A stretch of 64,000 nt of DNA from assembly GCA_050258735.1 (NCBI GenBank), contig JBLMZJ010000104.1:1-64000 (forward strand). The letters run 5' to 3'. This document shows positions 8,615 to 16,566 of the stretch, in pieces. The notes under the pieces are model-generated. The model was not told where the DNA came from and did not search any database. It saw only the letters and a program-made list of their open reading frames with translations. How positions within the stretch are numbered: the stretch's first letter is position 1; the number at the start of each line of letters is the position of its first letter. The stretch comes from Syntrophomonas_A sp050258735 (GTDB taxonomy: Bacteria > Bacillota > Syntrophomonadia > Syntrophomonadales > Syntrophomonadaceae). A program made the translations under genes and the position numbers.

Positions 8615-8643
8615 GCCATAAACCCGCATTTACGGCCATTTTT
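8614..8643 (+). terminator. Rho-independent terminator of the GGDEF-HD-GYP gene
   Basis: GGCCATAAA and TTTACGGCC pair with one mismatch around CCCGCA, followed by ATTTTT. The stem begins at the last base of the stop codon. Confidence 0.6.
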
Positions 8644-8686
8644 CGGGTAGAACATCCCGGATCACAAAATAACAAGCATATTATAT

Positions 8687-8717
8687 TTGACCCCGACCTT
8701 AGGTCGGGGTTTATACT
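8687..8717 (+). promoter_or_regulatory. MerR-type promoter with 19-bp spacer and perfect dyad
   Basis: TTGACC (8687-8692) and TATACT (8712-8717) are separated by 19 bases. The over-long spacer is the hallmark of promoters activated by DNA-twisting MerR regulators. The spacer holds a perfect 10+1+10 dyad at 8690-8710, ACCCCGACCT-T-AGGTCGGGGT. It precedes a MerR gene, so autoactivation by that regulator is the simplest reading. Confidence 0.85.
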
Positions 8718-8738
8718 ACTTTCAAGGGGTGACAATAA

Positions 8739-9587
8739 ATGGAGAATCTCTTGAAAATCGGCGAATTCGCTAAACTGACCGGGGTAACCGTCAAAACGGT
8801 GCTTCATTATCATAAGATAGGTCTGTTGACCGAAGTCCCCCGTACCGCCAGTGGCTACCGCCAATACGGTTTTATCGAGCTCAACCGCATGCGGTCGATA
8901 AAACGTCTCAAATCTCTTGGCCTGAGCCTGGAACAGATCAAGGAGGTATTGGGAGATCATGAAGATAACAAATCATACCAGGCTGTTTTAATCGCCCTCC
9001 GCGATGAGCTTCAAACCCAGATCGATACCCTGCAATCGCGAGTCGACCGGATCCAAAAGCTGCTGCGCACTGACCAGGCTGATCCCAATCAAGAAACTGA
9101 AGAACCCCCTACTCTTACGATGTTTGTCGATATCCTGGGGGAAGATGCTGCCGAGCAATATATCAATTCCTGTCCGGAGATGTTCGAACTGGAACGTAAA
9201 GTGTATGGTGTCTTTGATGATCTGGAATGGGGAGTCGAATATGAGGACAGCTTTCGTATGGTAGCTGAATACTTCAGAGACAACCCGGAACAGTACCAAC
9301 AAGCCCTGGATTATGGAGCCAGGGTGACACAGCTTGGCGACATCGCCCCCGACTCACCGAAAGTTGATGACCTGGCCCGCAGCTACAGCAGCTTCATTAA
9401 AAGCCTTCCTTTTTCTAAAAGTCTGCTGAATCAGGAGTCAGTAGCCAGTCCACTGGAATCGATATGGAGCGGGATGGTATCGGAAATCATGACCCCGGCT
9501 CAGATGAGGCTGCTGGAACTACTGGGTAAATACCTGACCTCAGATGAAACTGCCCAGCCCGGGGAAGGGACCGATGATGACCGATGA
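8739..9587 (+). CDS. MerR-family transcriptional regulator
   Basis: 282 residues. The N-terminal winged HTH (LLKIGEFAKLTGVTVKTVLHYHKIGLL, SGYRQYG) is typical of MerR. A dimerising coiled coil follows at about 78-110. The remaining 170 residues form an acidic helical domain that I do not recognise as TipAS or a metal-binding loop; it has no paired Cys, so it probably senses an organic ligand. The ATG at 8739 follows AAGGGGTGAC. Its own promoter has the MerR architecture (8687-8717). The next gene starts inside its end, so the two are translationally coupled and probably form a regulator-effector pair. Confidence 0.88.
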   Translation: MENLLKIGEFAKLTGVTVKTVLHYHKIGLLTEVPRTASGYRQYGFIELNRMRSIKRLKSLGLSLEQIKEVLGDHEDNKSYQAVLIALRDELQTQIDTLQSRVDRIQKLLRTDQADPNQETEEPPTLTMFVDILGEDAAEQYINSCPEMFELERKVYGVFDDLEWGVEYEDSFRMVAEYFRDNPEQYQQALDYGARVTQLGDIAPDSPKVDDLARSYSSFIKSLPFSKSLLNQESVASPLESIWSGMVSEIMTPAQMRLLELLGKYLTSDETAQPGEGTDDDR

Positions 9588-10467
9588 GATGCTGATTAAA
9601 CCGGGGAAATATGCTAGAGCCAGGTTTTACGCGGCACCCTGCGTACTTTTGTGCATTATCGTCATCGCCATTCTTTTGCAAACGGGCGTGATCCCCAAAC
9701 AGAACCTGTATTTAGCATTGGCTCTGCCCTCTTTGCTGGAACTATCGCTGATTATTCTCCTGATCATCAACATCTTCAGCATATTTCATAACTACCGATT
9801 ATTGAAAAAACACGGCCACCCTACGGTAGAGGCCTGGCAAAAGGCGCTGGAAGCGATCTCCTCACCCCGTCTGGCCCGCCTGGTTACCCTGGAACCACAG
9901 CTCTATTACGCGCTTTACCTGTCATATCGCAAAAGAAAGATAAAAGACAGCGCTTTCAGCAGCCGTCAGGATTCCTACGTATTTTTGATCAAGGTACTGA
10001 TCTTACTGTGCCTGCTGGAGGTGATAGCTGTAACAGTAATGCTACCTCAGAGCTGGCTGACCTTTAAACTTGTGCACATGTTCCTGGGGTTGTGGGCAGT
10101 CTTGTTCATATGGTCAGACTATCGGGCCATGACCCTGTACGGTCATCGGGTGGGCTTGGAGGGGGTCAGACTGCGCCTGGGTCTAAGATGCTCACAGCAG
10201 CTTGGCTGGGATGATATCGCTGCTGTCCGGAAGATAACAACGCCGGCCCCGGCGGGGATGATGGGCCCGGGTGTGATCAAGAGTCAGCCAGGAGTCTTTT
10301 ATATGGGGCTGGGTGAAAACTGCAACCTGGAGATATCACTGCGTGAGCCCAGGAATGTTCGAACCATGATCCAGGAAGCGCCGGCGATCTCACGGGTGCT
10401 GCTTTCACTGGAGGACCCGGAAGCCTTCCTTGAAGCCTTACGAGGTTTTGATCCTGAGTTATGTTGA
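9574..10467 (+). CDS. Multi-pass membrane protein coupled to the MerR regulator
   Basis: 297 residues from ATG 9574 (or 9577), chosen because GGGGAAGG lies just upstream; the longer frame from 9544 has none. Two membrane segments lie near the N-terminus (VLLCIIVIAILLQ, LLELSLIILLIINIF) and two in the middle (VLILLCLLEVIAVTVML, FLGLWAVLFIW). The C-terminal 90 residues (LEGVRLRLGLRCSQQLGWDDIAAVRK) look like a bacterial PH-type beta domain on the cytoplasmic side. No named family is recognised. It overlaps the MerR gene by 14 bases, so it is likely under the same inducible promoter. Confidence 0.75.
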   Translation: MMTDEMLIKPGKYARARFYAAPCVLLCIIVIAILLQTGVIPKQNLYLALALPSLLELSLIILLIINIFSIFHNYRLLKKHGHPTVEAWQKALEAISSPRLARLVTLEPQLYYALYLSYRKRKIKDSAFSSRQDSYVFLIKVLILLCLLEVIAVTVMLPQSWLTFKLVHMFLGLWAVLFIWSDYRAMTLYGHRVGLEGVRLRLGLRCSQQLGWDDIAAVRKITTPAPAGMMGPGVIKSQPGVFYMGLGENCNLEISLREPRNVRTMIQEAPAISRVLLSLEDPEAFLEALRGFDPELC

Positions 10468-10605
10468 CCAGCGGTCAGCGGCAGCTATTACGGCCAGATC
10501 CTGATATTTGACCAGGCAAACGACATAGGCGAACCCGGCAGTCTTCAAGTCTGCCATCCCTGCTTCATAACCTGCCGCCTCCTGTTTAGATATCGTTCCT
10601 GACCC

Positions 10606-11040
10606 TTATTTGCCCTGAAGCTCCTTCAATAGCTTCTGGCGAGCCTCCTCATAGTAAGCGGGGTCCCTTTCCTTCCAGTACGATAGGGTGGCAACAATGG
10701 TTTCCAGGTTATCCGGATTGGGCGTCTGATGACCACCCTTTATAGCGGTTATCTCGTTGGCCATTCGGCTAAAACTGTCCAGCAGCATCTTTTCATCACT
10801 GGTCAGTCGAGAGCTGTCCATCTGTTTAACCAGGATCTGCACTGCCTCCATCATCTTGCCCAACTGCTTGCCATAACTGGCCACCTCGTTGACGATCTTC
10901 TTTTCAAGCGTTGGGTTTTCGGTCTTCATCTGGTTTATGGTTATCGGGGCAAATTGATACAGCCAGGACCAGGGTTGAGTGACATCACCCGAAAAGGGCA
11001 GACACATGGTTTCCCATACTGATAGATAATTATCCGCCAT
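10606..11040 (-). CDS. Hypothetical soluble helical protein
   Basis: 144 residues from ATG 11040, which has GGGGAGG 7 bases upstream; the frame is open further to 11154 without an RBS. The sequence is mostly helical and charged (ENPTLEKKIVNEVASYGKQL, VKQMDSSRLTSDEKMLLDSF), with a Trp-rich N-terminus (SVWETM, QPWSWLYQF). It has no signal peptide and no recognised family. The layout resembles short helical scaffold or phasin-like proteins, but that is only an impression. After its TAA the same frame stays open for about 46 codons into 10468, probably by chance. Confidence 0.6.
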   Translation of the reverse strand: MADNYLSVWETMCLPFSGDVTQPWSWLYQFAPITINQMKTENPTLEKKIVNEVASYGKQLGKMMEAVQILVKQMDSSRLTSDEKMLLDSFSRMANEITAIKGGHQTPNPDNLETIVATLSYWKERDPAYYEEARQKLLKELQGK

Positions 11041-11285
11041 ATTAAAACCTCCCCAATGTAAATAGATCATAAAAGCTGGCCAGTAAGAAATGTTAATGGG
11101 CTGTGGCTTAGTTATATACCGATTTAATGGGATTGTCAAGAGCTGGAAACCCACCAGGTGCGGGCGACTAAATTGGATTGTCGGAACGGCTATACTGCAC
11201 TTTAATTATTATTTGCGCAATGTTTTACTTTAAGCATTAAAACCCATATTTGAGTCAAAATATAAAAAACGATAAGGTATGTCAC

Positions 11286-11828
11286 ATGAAAGCATCGATC
11301 ACTCAATCCATTCATCAGGCCCAAATACACTTGACCCAGCTGCAATACCAGCAATGGGACAGTCATTTATTCTCAGATAACTGGTGGATTCTGCTGGCAA
11401 CCTTACTCCTTCCATGGGTCTTATGGTGGTTCCTGGTCAAAAAAGAACGGCTCTTCGAGATACTGACCTTTGCATTATTGGTTATCATAATCGGAACCAC
11501 CCTGGATGTTTACGGGGTAAACCTGGGATGGTGGAGTTATGGTACCAAACTGTTCTACCTTAATCCAGGGCTGATTGCCGGTGACTGGTCACTGCCTCCT
11601 GTGTGCAAATCGCTGATATATCAATACTTCCCCGATTGGCCCCGGTTTACAGCGGCCATCATCATCCTGTCCGCTTTATTGTCCTTTGCACTGGAACCTG
11701 TGTTGCACCTTCGCGGGGTATATATCATGTACCATTGGAGTTATCTAGAATCATTCCTGGTCTATTTGGCAGTAGCGTTACTAACCAAGTTCATTGTGGA
11801 TGTTTTGAAGAAACATATACCCGCCTAA
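11286..11828 (+). CDS. CBO0543-like integral membrane protein
   Basis: 180 residues from ATG 11286, preceded by AAGG at 8 bases; the TTG at 11250 lacks an RBS. There are five probable membrane segments: WWILLATLLLPWVLWWFLV, FEILTFALLVIIIGTTLDV, a weak PVCKSLIYQYF stretch, FTAAIIILSALLSFALEPV, and FLVYLAVALLTKFIVDVL. The spacing and GVNLGWWSYG motif fit the poorly studied CBO0543-type family of Firmicutes. Its function is unknown. It is followed by inverted repeats rather than another gene. Confidence 0.65.
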   Translation: MKASITQSIHQAQIHLTQLQYQQWDSHLFSDNWWILLATLLLPWVLWWFLVKKERLFEILTFALLVIIIGTTLDVYGVNLGWWSYGTKLFYLNPGLIAGDWSLPPVCKSLIYQYFPDWPRFTAAIIILSALLSFALEPVLHLRGVYIMYHWSYLESFLVYLAVALLTKFIVDVLKKHIPA

Positions 11829-11865
11829 TCGGCAGCATATATGGCGTTCATCGGGCAAATAAACA

Positions 11866-11968
11866 GTGAAACATAAGTAGGGGCGGATTCCATATCCGCC
11901 CGCTGATCCAAATGTCGGACAGGGGCGGATATGGAATCCGCCCCTACAATATAAACACCATGTTTCAC
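11866..11968. repeat. Nested inverted repeat (MITE-like), GGGGCGGATTCCATATCCGCCC
   Basis: Outer arms GTGAAACAT (11866-11874) and ATGTTTCAC (11960-11968) flank inner arms of about 25 bases, GTAGGGGCGGATTCCATATC... and its exact complement ending 11947. The centre is about 20 bases. No transposase is present. The core word recurs, modified, at 36073-36105. Confidence 0.7.
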
Positions 11969-11994
11969 CTTTGGGAAAATGGCCTTGACAGATC

Positions 11995-12027
11995 AGGGGC
12001 ACCTCCGAATGTCGGAGGTGCCCCTGT
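11995..12027. repeat. Perfect 15-bp inverted repeat with ATG loop
   Basis: CAGGGGCACCTCCGA and its exact complement flank ATG. It sits 38 bases downstream of the acyl-CoA dehydrogenase stop. It shares the word AATGTCGGA with the nested repeat at 11866-11968. There is no T-tract on either strand, so it is more likely a repeat unit than an intrinsic terminator. Confidence 0.6.
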
Positions 12028-12064
12028 TGGTTGGTTAAATATAAAGGGAGGATATCAGGATTTT

Positions 12065-13903
12065 CTAGTATTCGAAAGCGCCCAGCGGGATCTGCAGAGC
12101 AGAATCGTCGCCGTCTTTTACAACCTCGGCGATAGCCCAGACATTGGGAACGATGTTGTTAACATAGAACTTGGCGCCATAAACCTTGCCCATGTAGAAA
12201 TCGTAATCGAAGTGGTCTGCACCAACTTCAGCAGCCCTCTTCTGAGCAATCAGGGCCTGGTCCAGCAAGCACCATGCACCGTAGACGATGGAGCTGGCGG
12301 TCAGGATGCGGCGGGAGAACAGCGGCATCAAGGAAATCTTGCCAGCGCCGAAGTATCCGCCGATGGTCATCTGGATCTCAGTCAGTGTCTGAGCAGCCTT
12401 AGCCAGTTTCTCGAATTCCTTTTCGAAGCCGGCAGCGGCTTTATTAGCATCAACGAATTCCTGCAGCTGCTTGGCCCATTTGGCATAGACCGATCCCTTC
12501 TTCATGGTCCATTTGCGGCCAATCATATCGAGGGACTGGATATAGTTGGTGCCTTCCCAGATGGAATAGATCTTGGAGTCACGGGCCAACTGGGCTACCG
12601 GGTACTCTTCGCAGAAACCATAGCCGCCGTAGGACTGGATCATCTCACCAATGATCGGCCAGGACTCGTCACTGGCATAGGCCTTGCACATCGGGGTTAC
12701 TATCTCGATAAAGTCGTTGGCATCCTGTCTCTTTTCCGGATCGGGATCGTGCATACGAATGTCCATCATATGATAGGCCTTCATGATCATGGCTCTGCAG
12801 GCTTCAGTAGTGGATTTGCCCAGCAGCAGGGCCCGGCGGATATCTTCATGATTGATGATGGTCTGGCGGTCGGCCTTGGGGTTGGTCAGCGGGCGGCCTT
12901 GTACTCTTTCCTTGGTATATTCACGGGTATTGTAAACGGCATTGGCCATACAGGCATAAGCCATGAGGCCGGTACCCATGCGGGCGCCGTTCATCATCTG
13001 GAACATCTGTGCCATGCCTTCGCCCTTGCCTTCGTTCTCGCGGGGGTCTTTGCCCAGCAGCCAACCGCGGCAATTACCTTCTTCACCCATGGTGAGGGCT
13101 GCGGTCACTGAACCGAACTGTCCGAGTTTATGTTCAATACCCGCCAGCTGTACATCATTGTCGGATAGGCTGCCATCCTCGTTCACCCAGTACTTGGGTA
13201 CAACAAACAGGGAAATGCCGCCCGTGCCTGCCTTGGCTCCCTCAACGCGGGCCAGGTACAGGTGGATGACGTTCTCGGTGAAGTCATTATCGCCGCCGGT
13301 GATGAATATCTTGCTGCCCTTGATCTTGAAGATGCGGGGATCGTCAGTCGGGTAAGCCTTGGACAGGATATCGCCTACGTCAGAACCGGCGGTCGGTTCA
13401 GTCAGGCACATGGTACCGGACCAGGTGCCGTCCATCATCTTGGGCAGGAACATCTCATGAAGCTCATGGTTGCCGAAGCTCTGGATCAATTCGGCAGCAC
13501 CGGAGGTCAGACCGATATAAGGGAAAAAAGCAGGATTGGCTGCATTCAACATTTCCTGGGTCATAGCCCACAGGACCTGCGGCAGTATCATGGCGCCTTC
13601 AGACTCATCGATGTTGGCAGTCCCCCAGCCGTCTTCCTGCAGTTTTTTGAACATAGGGCCAAAGGAGGGGGGAGTGGTCACCTTACCATTGGAGAAGGTG
13701 CAGCCTACGGCATTGGCTTCTTCATTGGAAGGTTCGACCATTTCTTTACAGATCTTGCGGAAGGGTTCCAGTACAGATTTGACTTCATCCTTGGAATAAT
13801 AATCGCAATACTCTTTGTATGCGAAGATCTGGTCGCTGGGAAGCCATTCCTGGATTATGAACTCAAATTCACGGGTATTAGCATATGCAAAATTAGCCGA
13901 CAT
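12065..13903 (-). CDS. Acyl-CoA dehydrogenase (long form with C-terminal extension)
   Basis: 612 residues, longer than the roughly 380 of classic acyl-CoA dehydrogenases and fitting the long subfamily with an extra C-terminal helical domain. Seen are the FAD/substrate segment MCLTEPTAGSDVG (about 170), ITGGDND, the FGSVTAALTMGEEGN region, and IWEGTNYIQ near 460, whose Glu is the expected catalytic base. It should dehydrogenate acyl-CoA to enoyl-CoA and pass electrons to ETF; no etf gene lies nearby. The start is ATG 13903 with AAGGGGG upstream. As a single gene in a genome carrying further beta-oxidation genes, it may serve syntrophic butyrate or longer-acid oxidation. That is inference. Confidence 0.92.
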   Translation of the reverse strand: MSANFAYANTREFEFIIQEWLPSDQIFAYKEYCDYYSKDEVKSVLEPFRKICKEMVEPSNEEANAVGCTFSNGKVTTPPSFGPMFKKLQEDGWGTANIDESEGAMILPQVLWAMTQEMLNAANPAFFPYIGLTSGAAELIQSFGNHELHEMFLPKMMDGTWSGTMCLTEPTAGSDVGDILSKAYPTDDPRIFKIKGSKIFITGGDNDFTENVIHLYLARVEGAKAGTGGISLFVVPKYWVNEDGSLSDNDVQLAGIEHKLGQFGSVTAALTMGEEGNCRGWLLGKDPRENEGKGEGMAQMFQMMNGARMGTGLMAYACMANAVYNTREYTKERVQGRPLTNPKADRQTIINHEDIRRALLLGKSTTEACRAMIMKAYHMMDIRMHDPDPEKRQDANDFIEIVTPMCKAYASDESWPIIGEMIQSYGGYGFCEEYPVAQLARDSKIYSIWEGTNYIQSLDMIGRKWTMKKGSVYAKWAKQLQEFVDANKAAAGFEKEFEKLAKAAQTLTEIQMTIGGYFGAGKISLMPLFSRRILTASSIVYGAWCLLDQALIAQKRAAEVGADHFDYDFYMGKVYGAKFYVNNIVPNVWAIAEVVKDGDDSALQIPLGAFEY

Positions 13904-14220
13904 TTAAAAATCCCCCTTAATCTATAGAACTGAAATTTAATCTTTACTCAGTTCCTTTTTTATAATTTTTGTGTGAATGATGTCTAATGCAGAACCGCTC
14001 TTTTACATTTCACCTCCCTAATTGCTGCGGCCCCGGCCCTTTGTCTTATTATGCTTGCGTATATTTCGTTAATAAAAATTATATCATAACCACATTATCC
14101 TGTGGACTATCTCCGTCCAAAAATAACATTATAATAATATTCATAATTCTTCTATCTTAGCGGGGTTTTGAGGATAGATCATGGACGATTCCATCAACTC
14201 GCACCCTCGTTTCTGCTGGT

Positions 14221-14304
14221 GTCATTGCGAGTGTAGCGAAGCAATCTTCCCCTAATAGAGACTGGAATTAAGATTGCCGCGTCGCTAATGCTCCTCGCAA
14301 TGAC
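14221..14304. repeat. REP-like inverted pair (GTCATTGCGAG...GAAGCAATCTT / AGATTG...GCAATGACA)
   Basis: GTCATTGCGAGTGTAGCGAA plus GCAATCTT, a 24-base centre, then AAGATTGCCGCGTCGCTAAT plus GCTCCTCGCAATGAC. The two halves are inverted and can form a long cruciform or hairpin. A single half-unit is present at 4089-4118. Confidence 0.65.
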
Positions 14305-14391
14305 AAGTAAGCGAGTTCTTGCAGCAATGATGGTGGATACAGAATTACCCTACCTGTTAACAAGTCCTCAAAATTTCCCTACATAATAGCA

Positions 14392-14414
14392 AAGCGCCCT
14401 CTTGAAGGGCGCTT
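14392..14414. terminator. Terminator downstream of rubrerythrin
   Basis: AAGCGCCCT and AGGGCGCTT form a perfect 9-bp stem with a 5-base loop, 27 bases after the rubrerythrin stop. The minus-strand run after the stem is TGCTATTATG, so the T-tract is weak. Confidence 0.55.
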
Positions 14415-14440
14415 AATTGTGATAAAGATTGGTAAGCTTC

Positions 14441-14938
14441 TTAGTATTGTTTGAAAACTGATCCCGGTGCGCCGCAGATGGGGCAGCGGTCGGGAGCTTC
14501 ATTCTCATGGACATATCCGCAAACCGGGCAGAGATAAAAGGAATCCGCCGGATAATCCTTGCCCTGCTCTACCGCCTGCAAGGCCTTTTCATACAGGCCA
14601 TAGTGGACTTGTTCGGCTTCATTGGCCAGATGAAAAGCATTCACTGCTGTCTGGTTGCCTTCTTTTTCGGCTTCTGCGATAAATGCCGGGTACATTTCGG
14701 TAAACTCGTGATGTTCCCCCGCAACCGCCTTTTTCAGATTCTCGGCCGTAGAATCCACACCGTTCATGACCTGCAGGTGTTTCAGGGCATGAATGGTCTC
14801 GGCCTCGGCCACTGCCTGAAATAAACGGCTGACCTTTTCAAAGCCCTCCTTATTAGCCTTTTGGGAAAATGCCAGGTATTTGCGGTTGGCCTGAGACTCT
14901 CCGGCAAATGCTTCTTTTATGTTATCCTGTGTCGACAT
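14441..14938 (-). CDS. rbr: Rubrerythrin
   Basis: 165 residues. The N-terminal ferritin-like diiron domain shows EAFAGESQANRKYLAF, EAETIHALKHL, EHHEFTEMYPAF and EAEQVHYGLYEKAL, supplying the Glu/His ligands. The C-terminal rubredoxin-like domain (about 136-165) has CPVCGYVHE and CPICGAPG. It reduces hydrogen peroxide in anaerobes. It lies 92 bases downstream of an Rrf2 regulator gene on the same strand, so it is likely co-transcribed with or controlled by it. It has its own GGAGG RBS before ATG 14938. Confidence 0.95.
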   Translation of the reverse strand: MSTQDNIKEAFAGESQANRKYLAFSQKANKEGFEKVSRLFQAVAEAETIHALKHLQVMNGVDSTAENLKKAVAGEHHEFTEMYPAFIAEAEKEGNQTAVNAFHLANEAEQVHYGLYEKALQAVEQGKDYPADSFYLCPVCGYVHENEAPDRCPICGAPGSVFKQY

Positions 14939-15030
14939 ATCAAAATACCTCCTTTAATAATTCAATCATGTGTGTCTACCGATTTTTTATCCCCCACCTC
15001 CTCTTTATTGATCACTTATCCCGACAGAAC

Positions 15031-15432
15031 TTATATCAGGTCTGCTACAACATAACTGGCTAAATCATCTTCCAGACGTGCCTGGATATCGCCCAGGGCC
15101 TGATGTACTTTACAATCCGGGGCAGCATTGCGGCTGCAAAGTTCGATATCGATCAGGCAGCGATTCAAGCGGATAGGCCCTTCGATCGCTTCCAGGATGT
15201 CCAGCAGAGATATTTCCCGCGGATGCCGGGCCAGGGCGTAACCTCCTCCCACTCCGCGCTGGGACCTGATTATCCCCGCCTTGATCAGACTGGGCATGAT
15301 CTTTAGCAGGAACCGCATCGGAATAACTACTTCGCGGGCGATAGTCTGCGCTTCTATAGATTTCTCCCGGGGTTGTGCGGCCAGGAATATAACAGCTCGA
15401 AAGCCGTAATCTGTTGCCTGATTGATTATCAT
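15031..15432 (-). CDS. Rrf2-family regulator with three conserved cysteines
   Basis: 133 residues. The winged HTH begins at ATDYGFRAVIFLAAQ and contains IAREVVIPMRFLLKIMPSLIKAGIIRSQRG, then the GGGYALAR wing. CLIDIELCSRNAAPDC near 92-107 gives three Cys with the spacing used for Fe-S ligation in IscR/NsrR/RsrR-type members, so an Fe-S or redox sensor is likely. The partner downstream is rubrerythrin. The upstream region contains the palindrome AACAATATTGTT (15481-15492), a possible self-operator. Confidence 0.88.
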   Translation of the reverse strand: MIINQATDYGFRAVIFLAAQPREKSIEAQTIAREVVIPMRFLLKIMPSLIKAGIIRSQRGVGGGYALARHPREISLLDILEAIEGPIRLNRCLIDIELCSRNAAPDCKVHQALGDIQARLEDDLASYVVADLI

Positions 15433-15462
15433 GATGCGCTACCTCATATTGTTCACTCTTTT

Positions 15463-15497
15463 AGTATACTTTAAATCATAAACAATATTGTTGTCAA
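15463..15497 (-). promoter_or_regulatory. Promoter/operator region of the Rrf2 gene
   Basis: On the minus strand TTGACA (15492-15497) directly abuts the perfect 12-base palindrome AACAATATTGTT (15481-15492), and TATACT lies at 15463-15468. With TATACT as -10, the best-spaced -35 falls inside the palindrome, so a bound repressor would block the promoter. The exact -35 is uncertain. Confidence 0.45.
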
Positions 15498-15510
15498 CTA
15501 TTGGTTTAAA

Positions 15511-15556
15511 TATTTTATAAAAAGTAAGGCACGAGGACGATTCCGTCCCCGTGCCT
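15511..15556 (-). terminator. Terminator of the crotonase gene
   Basis: The stem AGGCACGGGGAC / GTCCTCGTGCCT (one mismatch) has the loop GGAATC and is followed on the minus strand by TACTTTTTATAAAA. It lies 25 bases after the crotonase stop. Confidence 0.7.
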
Positions 15557-15581
15557 GGTTTTGCATCGATTATGCCGCTTA

Positions 15582-16370
15582 TTATTCTCCGGTAAAATTC
15601 GGTTCTCTTCTTTCGAGAAAGGCATGCAGTCCTTCCTCGGAGTCTTTACTGCTCATCAAGGGCTGGATCTCGTCGAACAGAGTGCTCAAGGCGGCTTGGG
15701 GTCCCTGTACCCGGGCCTTCCGGGCAGATGCCAGGACTGCCTGCACCCCCATGGGCGCTGCCTTGGCTATCTTTTCAGCGATCTGCATGGCCCGGTCAAA
15801 TTGCTGTCCGGGCTCCACTAATTCCTGCACCATCCCCAGCCTATAGGCCTCGGCGGCCGGCATTTCGTCACCGGTCATGAGATAACGCATAGCGTTGCCC
15901 CAGCCGATTTCCTGATACATGCGAACGGTAGCTCCACCTACCGGGAAAATGCCCCGTTTCACCTCCAACTGAGCCAGCCGCAGGTTATTAGCGGCAATCC
16001 TGATATCGGCCGCCATCATCAGTTCCCAACCGATGGTGTAACAAATACCCTGGACAGCCATGACGATCGGTTTCTTACAGCGCCTTTCTTCATCGAGGCC
16101 GAAGGGATCAATCATGTTACCCTTCATCTCCACCCATTTGCCGGAAGCAAAAACCGGCCCCCACTGCGGCAGGTCCAGCCCTGCGGTAAAATGGTCGCCT
16201 TCCGCATAGAGCATCCCGCAGCGCAGATCCTTATTGTGGCTCAGCTCCCCGTAAGCTTCGGCCAGTGCATAATACATGTCCAGATCAAAAGCATTGCGTT
16301 TTTCCGCGCGGTTGAATCCCATAAGCAGAACATTACCTCTGGTCTCCACCTTCATCTTTTCCGAAGCCAT
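15582..16370 (-). CDS. Enoyl-CoA hydratase/isomerase (crotonase) family protein
   Basis: 262 residues from ATG 16370, which has GGGGG at 7 bases; the ATG at 16376 is too close to it. The crotonase fold shows the oxyanion segment FTAGLDLPQW (about 67-76). Both active-site Glu equivalents are present: GWELMMAADIRIA and AQLEVKRGIFPVGG. It should hydrate enoyl-CoA or catalyse a related reaction. It is a monocistronic unit with its own terminator, near the acyl-CoA dehydrogenase at 12065 on the same strand. The chain-length preference cannot be judged, and the GWEL variant of GGGCEL could mean a non-hydratase member. Confidence 0.85.
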   Translation of the reverse strand: MASEKMKVETRGNVLLMGFNRAEKRNAFDLDMYYALAEAYGELSHNKDLRCGMLYAEGDHFTAGLDLPQWGPVFASGKWVEMKGNMIDPFGLDEERRCKKPIVMAVQGICYTIGWELMMAADIRIAANNLRLAQLEVKRGIFPVGGATVRMYQEIGWGNAMRYLMTGDEMPAAEAYRLGMVQELVEPGQQFDRAMQIAEKIAKAAPMGVQAVLASARKARVQGPQAALSTLFDEIQPLMSSKDSEEGLHAFLERREPNFTGE

Positions 16371-16566
16371 TGCCATACCCCCTAATCGTTTTTTGTTGTT
16401 GTTATCTAATCATATTCCGTTCGAGAATTACTAGTTGATTTATTATACCATCTTAAACTATTTATATTAACCAGTCGGGCATAACTTCTTTCAAAATGTT
16501 GCCGCCTATATCGGGCACTTGGTCTATAATGAAACAAAACGCAATATAGCGGATAGGGTGAACCGC

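Larger units (their letters stand above)
13904..14440. other. Long intergenic region without a gene
   Basis: About 540 bases between the acyl-CoA dehydrogenase start and the rubrerythrin stop. It contains the dehydrogenase upstream region (AT-rich, 13920-14160), the REP-like inverted pair at 14221-14304, and the rubrerythrin terminator at 14392-14414. I see no frame with an RBS. Confidence 0.6.

Noticed and set aside
10468..10605. In-frame continuation after the stop of the 10606-11040 gene
   Set aside because: Open for about 46 codons, but it has no start with an RBS at good spacing and overlaps the end of the opposite gene. Probably chance.
11912..13927. Long plus-strand frames opposite the acyl-CoA dehydrogenase
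   Set aside because: Shadow frames of a strongly supported gene; compositional artefacts.
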